Assembly: GCA_947448745.1 (NCBI GenBank)
Contig: CANFOQ010000004.1
Span: 18,420 to 82,419 of the forward strand
DNA length: 64,000 nt
Source of the DNA: Comamonadaceae bacterium
GTDB lineage: Bacteria; Pseudomonadota; Gammaproteobacteria; Burkholderiales; Burkholderiaceae_C
Direction of reading: 5' to 3'
The notes below the pieces were generated by a model. The model worked only from the letters and a program-made list of their open reading frames with translations. It was not told the origin of the DNA and made no database searches. Position numbers and translations under genes: made by a program. Below are positions 8,546 through 16,500 of this stretch, in pieces; the first letter of the stretch is position 1; each line of letters opens with the position of its first letter.

Positions 8546-10009
8546 ATGAACATCAGATACACCAGCATCGCATTGGCGGTGGCCGCCACCCTGGCGCAAA
8601 ATGTGTGGGCTGCTGACGCCAGCGTCAAACCCAGCGGCTTTGGCCTCGTGTCTGCCGACGGCCAAAACAGCATCAACCTCACAGGGGTGGTGCAGTTCGA
8701 CGCCCGCTCCCTTGAAACCGGCTTGAATTACGTGAATGACAAAGACGCTGGCTCAGGTGCAGACAACTTCGAGATTCGCCGTGCCCGCTTGGGATTCAAC
8801 GGCACCGTGTTCAACAACATTGATTACGAGATCCTCACCAATTTGGTGGGCTCGAATGCCAACTTGATCCACCGCGCCTACATCAACTACGGCCATGACA
8901 GCAATGCGCAAATTCGCGTGGGCCGTTTCAAACAACCCTTCTCTTTGGAAGAGCAAACCAGCGCCAACGCCATCGACTTTCAAGAACGTTCCTATGGCAA
9001 CCAGTTGGTGGCCAGCCAGCGCTTGGGTGCCATGATTCATGGCGCACCCACCAAGGGCTTCACCTACGCCTTGTCCATTTACCAAGACGGTTTCAATGAA
9101 GTTTCGAACACCGAAAACATTGGTGCTTTGGGTGTGGGCCGTGTGACGTTGAACTTGGCCGAGTTGCGCGACATCAAGGACACGGTGTTGCACTTTGGTG
9201 TGGGTTATGACAAGGGGTCGTACCAAACAGCGCCTGCCACCACCACGGATACAGGCAAAATTTCCGAAGGGCAGACAAGGGGAACCATCTTGGCTTTCCG
9301 TTCAGAAGACCGAGGCGTGGCCAACGTGTATCGGGCCCAAATCAGTGGTGACTACATCAGCCCCACCTACGGTGGCATCGCCAATAACGCGGCCAATGTG
9401 AGCAAAGAGCTGAAAGGCTTGGAGCTTGCCCTGGCAACGGGTGGATTCAAATACCAGACTGAGTATTTCGATTCTGCTTACAGCGCAAAAGCTGTTAACT
9501 ATGACTATGTGAATGGTGCGAATAAAGGTGATGCCACTTTGAACATCACTGCCAAGACCAACTACCATGAATTCATTTACAACCTCACGGGTGAGAGTTG
9601 GGCGCAGTCCTACAAGAATGGTGCTTTCACAAGCGTCAAACCCAAATCCAATTTTGGAGGCGGCGGAACGGGCGCATGGCAGTTGGCTTGGCGTGTATCA
9701 ACTTATAAAGTTGGGGAACCTGCGTCAACAACCGAAACTGGTTCAGGCACCTCTAAAACCTATACCAACACCTTCAATTCCTACACGGCTTCAGGCAAAG
9801 TCAATTCTTCCCGAGGAGAAAACGCTTCCACCGCCACGACCAACACCATCGGCGTGAATTGGATCTTGAACCCGAACGCTCGTGTGATCTTCAACTACGC
9901 TGAAACCAAGTTTGGCAACAAAGTGACTTACCTCAGCACCACACCGGCTGATGTGGGCTTCACCTCGAAAGAGCGCGTGGCCTCGGTGCGCACCCAGTTG
10001 AACTTCTAA
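8546..10009 (+). CDS. OprP/OprO-type anion porin
   Basis: This 487-residue outer-membrane beta-barrel has a signal peptide (M-N-I-R-Y-T to about residue 24, ending V-W-A-A) and the P/O porin layout. It opens with G-V-V-Q-F-D-A-R, followed by F-E-I-R-R-A-R-L-G-F-N-G and R-V-G-R-F-K-Q-P-F-S-L-E. The C terminus ends in phenylalanine (V-R-T-Q-L-N-F), the Bam recognition signal. The family includes phosphate- and polyphosphate-selective channels. Here it directly follows sbp, so sulfate or a related oxyanion is the likelier substrate (inference). The start at 8546 behind AAAAGGAAC replaces an upstream TTG that overlaps the sbp stop. Confidence 0.88.
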   Translation: MNIRYTSIALAVAATLAQNVWAADASVKPSGFGLVSADGQNSINLTGVVQFDARSLETGLNYVNDKDAGSGADNFEIRRARLGFNGTVFNNIDYEILTNLVGSNANLIHRAYINYGHDSNAQIRVGRFKQPFSLEEQTSANAIDFQERSYGNQLVASQRLGAMIHGAPTKGFTYALSIYQDGFNEVSNTENIGALGVGRVTLNLAELRDIKDTVLHFGVGYDKGSYQTAPATTTDTGKISEGQTRGTILAFRSEDRGVANVYRAQISGDYISPTYGGIANNAANVSKELKGLELALATGGFKYQTEYFDSAYSAKAVNYDYVNGANKGDATLNITAKTNYHEFIYNLTGESWAQSYKNGAFTSVKPKSNFGGGGTGAWQLAWRVSTYKVGEPASTTETGSGTSKTYTNTFNSYTASGKVNSSRGENASTATTNTIGVNWILNPNARVIFNYAETKFGNKVTYLSTTPADVGFTSKERVASVRTQLNF

Positions 10010-10018
10010 GACCTGCGA

Positions 10019-11209
10019 TCACGTCAATTGACAGCGCATCGCTTTGAGCAAGCTCTCGGACACCGGGGGCTTGCTTTTTTCCATTTGCGCGGCCAACACG
10101 TTGGCGCACAACAAACTCAAGGTCAAACCTCTGGAGCCCATGGCGGTGAGCAGGTGCAAGCCGGGGAATTGCGCTTCGTCCAGGGGCCCGACTTTGGGCA
10201 TGCGGTTCACCGATGCGCAGCGCACACCGCCCCACCATTTCAACTGTGCAGCATCTGCAAACTGCGTTTGCAATTGGGCTTCAACCGCGGGCAAGAGTTC
10301 TGCCAAGCGTTGTTGGTTTTCGTTCTGCGCGGCTTCATCGCTGGACGCTTTCATGGCGTTGCGCTCGAAGGTGGCCCCGGTGTACCAAGCAGGGCCATCC
10401 AGCGTGGGCACGCCACTCACAAAACTGCCGTGGCCATTCACGGCAAAGGGTGGCAAGGGCGTGACATTTTTTTGCAAGCCCCAGGACACCATGCCGGCAA
10501 TCGGGTGCAAACCCATGTGGTCCACGTACAGCACTTGGTTCAAAAAATCAGGCGTGTGCGCACCCAAGGCCAACACGACATGCGGTGCGGTTTCGGTGCT
10601 GTAGGTGTGCGAGCTGCCCATGTTGGGAATGCTGATGTGGTTTTTCACACGCAAGTGCCATTCGCCTGATGCGTGTCGCTGCATGCTTTCCACCTCGGCC
10701 CGCGTCACCACCAAGATGTTGTCGTGCTTGAGCAGCGCTTGCACCAAGGCTTGCGGTTTGATCCAGGCACCGTGCGCTTGCCACAGGGCTTGCGTGGCCG
10801 AAGGCGACAAGCCTGCTTGCGCCATTTGTTCATCGGAGGCCAGTTGCACATGACCGTGCCACACGTTGTCAACAGCTGGTTCTTGCCAAGGTTTTTTGTC
10901 AGCGCCACCGGGGGACAAGCGACGCTCTAAAACGCCATTGCCCAACCAATCCACACCTTCTTCCAAATGCGTTTGGGCAAAGCGGCGGGTCCATTGCATG
11001 CCATCTCGGGTGAGTTGCGACAAAGGGTTGTCGTCCACCGACACATGGCACGACATCACGCCCACCGGCACTCCCGAGCCACCCGGGGCGATGGTCTCGG
11101 CCATTTCCAAGACATTGATCTGCCAACCCCGATCGGCCAACGCACGGGCAGCAGCAGCGCCGGCCAAGCCCGCGCCAACGACGATGGCTTGTTTGTGGTC
11201 AGGGTTCAT
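10019..11209 (-). CDS. FAD-dependent oxidoreductase related to MnmC C-terminal domain
   Basis: This 396-residue protein resembles the FAD-dependent C-terminal half of MnmC, which converts cmnm5s2U to nm5s2U at wobble U34 of tRNA. A dinucleotide-binding motif GAGLAGAAAARAL lies at residues 12-24. Later family segments include G-G-V-R-C-A-S-V-N-R-M-P-K-V-G and the C-terminal M-G-S-R-G-L-T-L-S. The methyltransferase half of the usual bifunctional enzyme is absent from this gene and from the window. It starts 9 bases after yggX on the same strand, so the two are probably cotranscribed. A general D-amino-acid oxidase-like function is possible. Confidence 0.75.
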   Translation of the reverse strand: MNPDHKQAIVVGAGLAGAAAARALADRGWQINVLEMAETIAPGGSGVPVGVMSCHVSVDDNPLSQLTRDGMQWTRRFAQTHLEEGVDWLGNGVLERRLSPGGADKKPWQEPAVDNVWHGHVQLASDEQMAQAGLSPSATQALWQAHGAWIKPQALVQALLKHDNILVVTRAEVESMQRHASGEWHLRVKNHISIPNMGSSHTYSTETAPHVVLALGAHTPDFLNQVLYVDHMGLHPIAGMVSWGLQKNVTPLPPFAVNGHGSFVSGVPTLDGPAWYTGATFERNAMKASSDEAAQNENQQRLAELLPAVEAQLQTQFADAAQLKWWGGVRCASVNRMPKVGPLDEAQFPGLHLLTAMGSRGLTLSLLCANVLAAQMEKSKPPVSESLLKAMRCQLT

Positions 11210-11218
11210 ACAGCCGAA

Positions 11219-11491
11219 TCAGGCCGCAGGCGGCACATAGCCTTGCGCGGCATCGGCACCATCGCCAAAGAAATGGTTTTCCATTTGACGCGCCAAATAT
11301 TGACGGGCACGCAAGTCGGCCAGATTCAGGCGGTTTTCATTCACCAACATGGTTTGGTGTTTCAACCAAGCAGCCCAAGCGTCTTTGCTGACGTTTTCCC
11401 AAATGCGTTTGCCCAGATCGCCGGGGTAGGGTGGGAAGTCCAGGCCTTCGGCCTCTTTTTCAAGCTTGATGCAATGGACAGTGCGTGCCAT
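11219..11491 (-). CDS. yggX: Probable Fe(2+)-trafficking protein YggX
   Basis: This small protein (90 aa) has full YggX family length and signatures. It opens [17 protein letters not shown] with the single conserved cysteine at position 7, followed by [15 protein letters not shown] and [15 protein letters not shown]. Family members protect iron-sulfur proteins from oxidative damage and may move ferrous iron. It is the first gene of a two-gene minus-strand unit with the mnmC2-like oxidoreductase and lies divergent from dsbB. Confidence 0.95.
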   Translation of the reverse strand: MARTVHCIKLEKEAEGLDFPPYPGDLGKRIWENVSKDAWAAWLKHQTMLVNENRLNLADLRARQYLARQMENHFFGDGADAAQGYVPPAA

Positions 11492-11628
11492 GAATTTCCT
11501 TGTGCGCTATAGACGAGGCGTGACTGTAGCAAGCTTTGAAAAGCCCTTGGCCAGCAAGCTTGACCTGCCGCAAGCCAAGGGCAGGGGGTGGCCGCTAAAC
11601 TCCGTCACCACTTCATACTTTCTTCGAC

Positions 11629-12162
11629 ATGATCACGCGACTTTGGAACACCCTGAGCACCCGTCAAACCTTTGCGCTGTTGGCCTTGGGCTGCACAGGC
11701 TTGCTGGGTTTTGGCATGTATTTGCAGCATGTGGTGGGCCTGGAGCCATGCCCCATGTGCATCGTGCAACGCTACGCCATGACCCTCATTGGCTTGTTGG
11801 CGTTGCTGGGTTTGGTGTGGCGCTCGGTCTTGGGAGGCCGTGTGTTGGCGGTTTTGTCGGTGATGTTGGCAGCCGGTGGCGCGTTTGTCGCGGCGCGTCA
11901 GAGTTGGTTGCAGTGGTACCCCCCTGAGGTGGCCAGCTGCGGCCGCGACTTCTACGGCATGATCGAATCCTTCCCCTTGCAACGCGCCATCCCGCTCATC
12001 TTTCGGGGCAGTGGCGATTGCAGCAAAGTGGATTGGACGTTTTTAGGCGGCTCGATTGCCAACTGGAGTTTCGTGGCCTTTGTGGGCATGGCCTTGTGGT
12101 TGTTGTTGATGCTCTTCACCAAGCTGCGCACAGTGACTGCTGCGAATGATGACGCGTATTGA
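11629..12162 (+). CDS. dsbB: Disulfide bond formation protein B
   Basis: This inner-membrane protein (177 aa) reoxidises DsbA and passes electrons to quinone. There are four hydrophobic helices. The first periplasmic redox pair is C41-P-M-C44 and the second pair is C104 and C131, matching DsbB topology. The second-loop spacing is normal. It starts 137 bases after the divergent yggX and ends convergently 72 bases before argA. No DsbA gene is in the window. Confidence 0.95.
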   Translation: MITRLWNTLSTRQTFALLALGCTGLLGFGMYLQHVVGLEPCPMCIVQRYAMTLIGLLALLGLVWRSVLGGRVLAVLSVMLAAGGAFVAARQSWLQWYPPEVASCGRDFYGMIESFPLQRAIPLIFRGSGDCSKVDWTFLGGSIANWSFVAFVGMALWLLLMLFTKLRTVTAANDDAY

Positions 12163-12234
12163 GCTTTTTGATGTGAGCTGTGTTCCAGCTAGCGACAAGC
12201 CCCCAAGCTGGGAAGCCTCAAAGCGCCCATCGCT

Positions 12235-13584
12235 TTAGCCCAGCTTTTTCACCAACACCACGCTCTTGCGGTCCACGTTGTATTTGCGTTGCCGCGCTTC
12301 GGGCAACCAATCGATGGGCGACTGCACAAAGCCGCGCTTCAAAAACCAGTGCATGGTGCGCGTGGTCAACACAAAAATACTGTCCAAGCCTTGGGCGCGG
12401 GCACGTTGCTCGATGCGGCGCAAGATTTTTTCGCCATCGCCTTGGCCTTGCGAAGATGGTGACACCGTGAGGGCCGCCATTTCACCGGTGCGTTTTTCGG
12501 GGTAGGCATAGAGCGCAGCGCAACCGAAGATGACGCCGTCGTGCTCGATGACGCTGTAGTTGCCAATGTCGCGTTCCATCTCGGTGCGCTCACGCCGCAC
12601 CAAGGTGCCGTCTTGCTCGAACGGTTCAATGAGTTGCAACACACCGCCCAAGTCGTCCGAGGTGGCTTCACGCAGGCTTTCCAAACGCTCGTCCACCACC
12701 ATGGTGCCAATGCCGTCGTGCACATAAATTTCCAGCAGCAACACGCCGTCCACCGCGAACGGCAAGATGTGGCTGCGCTCCACACCGGCTTTGCAGGCTT
12801 TCACGCAATGCTGCAAATAAAAACCAATGTCGGTGGGTTGCGTGGCCGAGGGCTCTTTGGCCAGCAGGGCTTCGGCCACGTCGAGGGGCATTTCCGTGTC
12901 GATTGGGTTGTCTTCGCTCTCGGGCTCGTGGGGCCGCAAGCGAATGCCGGGCACTTCGGTGACAAAGATGAGTTTGTCGGCGTGCAAAGCGATGGCCACC
13001 GAGGTGGCCACTTCTTCCATGGTCAGGTTGAAAGCCTCGCCCGTGGGGGAAAAACCAAACGGGGAGATCAACACCATGGCGTCGAGGTTCAGAATTTGGC
13101 TGATGCCAGAGACATCGACCTTGCGCACCATGCCCGAGTGTTGGAAGTCCACGCCATCGACGATGCCCACCGGTTTGGCGGTGATGAAGTTGCCCGAGAT
13201 GACGCGCACCGTGGCACCGGCCATGGGTGTGTTGGGCAGGCCTTGGCTGAAGGCCGCTTCAATTTCATAACGCAGTTGGCCCGCGGCCTCTTGGGCGCAA
13301 TCGAGGGCTACGCTGTCGGTGATGCGCATGCCGTGGGAGTACTGCGGCACATGGCCTTTTGCCGCGAGTTGTTCGTTCACCTGTGGGCGAAAGCCGTGCA
13401 CCAACACCACTTTGACGCCCATGCTTTGGATCATGGCCAGGTCTTGCACCAAGCTGGGCAGCTTGCCCGCCGCAATGGCTTCGCCCGAAATAGCCACGAC
13501 AAAGGTTTTGCCGCGGTGCATGTGGATGTAGGGCGCCACCGAACGGAACCAAGGGACGAAGGTGAAATTAAAGACAGTGGACAT
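12235..13584 (-). CDS. argA: Amino-acid N-acetyltransferase (N-acetylglutamate synthase)
   Basis: This is the first enzyme of arginine synthesis (449 aa), acetylating glutamate with acetyl-CoA. The N-terminal amino-acid-kinase-like domain (about residues 20-290) includes K-T-F-V-V-A-I-S-G-E-A and K-V-V-L-V-H-G-F-R-P-Q-V-N. The C-terminal GNAT domain carries A-A-L-T-V-S-P-S-S-Q-G-Q-G-D-G-E, the acetyl-CoA loop, near residues 370-385. The family opening V-F-N-F-T-F-V-P-W-F-R supports the start at 13584. Only 14 bases separate this ATG from the GTG assigned to divergent hrpA, so at least one promoter must lie inside a neighbour. Confidence 0.95.
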   Translation of the reverse strand: MSTVFNFTFVPWFRSVAPYIHMHRGKTFVVAISGEAIAAGKLPSLVQDLAMIQSMGVKVVLVHGFRPQVNEQLAAKGHVPQYSHGMRITDSVALDCAQEAAGQLRYEIEAAFSQGLPNTPMAGATVRVISGNFITAKPVGIVDGVDFQHSGMVRKVDVSGISQILNLDAMVLISPFGFSPTGEAFNLTMEEVATSVAIALHADKLIFVTEVPGIRLRPHEPESEDNPIDTEMPLDVAEALLAKEPSATQPTDIGFYLQHCVKACKAGVERSHILPFAVDGVLLLEIYVHDGIGTMVVDERLESLREATSDDLGGVLQLIEPFEQDGTLVRRERTEMERDIGNYSVIEHDGVIFGCAALYAYPEKRTGEMAALTVSPSSQGQGDGEKILRRIEQRARAQGLDSIFVLTTRTMHWFLKRGFVQSPIDWLPEARQRKYNVDRKSVVLVKKLG

Positions 13585-13598
13585 GGGCGCAGATAATC

Positions 13599-16500
13599 GT
13601 GGGTTGTGAGCCAGTGCGGCCCATTGTCACTCAAGTACCTTTCGTTTTGAACCTCAAGCCTGAATTGAAGATTGTCTTCCCCGAGAACCTGCCCGTCAGC
13701 GAACGGCGCGAGGACATCATGGCCGCCATGCAGGCGCACCAGGTCATCATCGTCTGTGGCGAAACCGGCTCGGGCAAAACCACGCAGCTGCCCAAAATGG
13801 CCTTGGCGCTTGGCCGTGGCAGTTGGGCCAACGGCCCGAAGCCGCAAATGGAAAAATTGGGGTCAGACACCGATTTTGCGAAGCAAAACTCGGGCTCTGA
13901 CCCCAATTTCACAGCACGTCAAAGCAAAGGCGCTGCCCCCGACTCCGGCAAATCCAAACGTCGCCAAATCATTGGCCACACGCAGCCGCGCAGGATTGCC
14001 GCCACCTCGGTGGCCAAGCGGATTGCCGACGAGCTGAAAACCCCGCTGGGCGAGGTGGTGGGCTACAAGGTGCGGTTCCAAGACAAGCTGTCGCGCGACG
14101 CCTCGGTCAAGCTCATGACCGACGGCATTTTGTTGGCCGAGACGCAAACCGATCCGCTGCTGCTGGCCTACGACACGCTCATCATTGACGAGGCGCATGA
14201 GCGCAGTTTGAACATCGATTTCTTGCTGGGCTATTTGCGTCAAATCTTGCCGCGCCGCCCCGATCTGAAAATCATCGTCACCTCGGCCACCATCGACGCC
14301 GAGCGTTTTGCCCAGCACTTCGCCTCGGCCAAAGGCCCCGCACCTGTGCTGATGGTGTCGGGCCGCACGTTTCCGGTGGAGATGCGTTACCGCCCTTGGG
14401 AAGAAAGCCGCGAACACGACCTGGGTAACGCGATTGCCGATGCCGTGGACGAGCTCTGGACAGGTTCACCACGTGGCGACATCTTGGTGTTTTTGCCGGG
14501 CGAGCGCGAGATTCGTGATGCCGCCGAACACCTGCGCGGCCACTTGGCGCACAACGCCTACACCCGCCATGTCGAGGTGCTGCCGCTGTTTGCACGGCTG
14601 TCGCAAGCCGAGCAAGAGCGGGTGTTTGAAACCGGCGGCGCACCGCGCATCGTGCTGGCCACCAACGTGGCCGAAACATCGCTCACCGTGCCCGGCATCC
14701 GCTATGTGGTGGATGCAGGCATGGCCCGTGTGAAGCGCTACAGCTTCAGAAGCAAGGTGGAGCAACTGTTGGTGGAGCCGATCAGCCAAGCCGCCGCCAA
14801 CCAACGCGCTGGCCGCTGCGGCCGGGTGGCCGATGGCATCTGCATTCGCTTGTATGACGAGAAAGATTTCAACTGCCGACCGCGCTTCACCGAGCCCGAA
14901 ATTTTGCGCAGCTCTTTGGCGGGTGTGATTTTGCGGATGATGTCTTTGCACTTGGGGGACGTGGCCGACTTTCCGTTTTTGGAAGCGCCTCGGCCCAAAG
15001 CGATTTCGGATGGTTTTCAACTGCTGAACGAGTTGGGCGCGGTGACCGAAGACCACAGCCTGACGCCGATTGGCCACGAGCTGTCCAAGCTGCCCCTGGA
15101 CCCGCGCGTGGGGCGCATGATCTTGGCGGCCCGCGAGCAGCAGAGTCTGCACGAGGTGTTGATCATTGCCTCGGCGCTGAGCGTGCAAGACGTGCGCGAC
15201 CGCCCCTTGCAAGCGCAAACCCAGGCCGACCAAGCGCACGCCAAGTTCAAGGACGACAAGAGCGAGTTCAGCGGCTATTTGCGCCTGTGGGATTGGCTGC
15301 AAGCTTCGCGTGGCGGGGAGGGCGCTGCCACGACGCCAGAAGCGGGTGCAGGCCCATTGAAAAAGGGCAACGCAGCTGCCAGCACCACCGTTGCCACACA
15401 CAAACTGTCCAACCGCCAACACGACAACCTGCTGCGCCAAAACTTCATCAACATCCGCCGTTGGCGCGAGTGGCGTGATGTGCACAGCCAGTTGTTGACG
15501 GTGGTGAAAGAACAGCGCTGGACCATCAACGACCAGCCCGCCAGTTACGAGCAACTGCACCTGAGCATGTTGAGCGGTTTGCTGGGCAACATCGGTTGGA
15601 AGCAAGACGAAGAAGACATTTACCTGGGCGCACGTGGCATCAAGTTCCACCGCCACCCCGGCGTGCATTTGCGCAAGAAGCCTGGCAAGTGGTTGGTATG
15701 CGCCGAGCTGGTGGAAACCACGCGCTTGTTTGGGCGCGGCATCGCCAACATCGAGCCGACATGGCTGGAGCAGGTGGGTGCGCACCTGTTGAAAAAACAA
15801 CTGTTGGACCCGCACTGGGAAGCGCGGCACGGCGATGTGGTGGCCTTTGAACGCGCCACCCTGTATGGCCTGGTGGTGTACAGCGGGCGTCGCGTGCCCT
15901 TTGCCAAAGCCGACCCGGTGTTGGCGCGGCAAATCTTCATTCGCGAAGCGCTGGTGGAGGCGCAGTGGCAAACACCTCTGGCCTTCATGGCCGCCAACAA
16001 AAAACTCATCGCCCAAGTGATGGAGCTGGAACACAAATCGCGCCGCCAAGACGTGCTGGTGGACGAGGCCATGATCCAGGCGTTTTACGAACAGCATCTG
16101 CCCGAGGACGTGTGCAGTTGCAAAACCCTGGAGCGCTGGCACCGCGATGAAAGCCGCCGCCGCAGCGCAGCTGGCGACCAGACCGAGCCGCTGTTGATGA
16201 CCCGCGAAGCCCTGATGCGCCACGAGGCTGTGGGCATCACCGCGCAAGCCTTTCCAAAAATGGTGCGCTTGGGTGGCGTGGACTGCGCCGCCCAGTATTT
16301 GCATGCCCCCGGCGACAGCAAAGACGGCCTGACCGTGACCGTGCCCTTGTTTGTGCTGAACCAAGTCAGCGACGACCGCGCCGAGTGGCTGGTGCCCGGG
16401 ATGTTGAAAGACAAGATTCAGGCGCTGTTGAAAAGCCTGCCGCAACGACCCCGCAGCCGCTTTGTGCCCCTGCCCGAGAGCGCCGCCCGACTGGCGCAAG

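Noticed and set aside
12183..12214. Stem-like CCAGCT/AGCTGG between dsbB and argA as a terminator
   Set aside because: The stem is short with a bulge and there is no T-run on either strand.
12541..13596. 351-codon plus-strand frame over argA
   Set aside because: It is antisense shadow of a well-supported gene.
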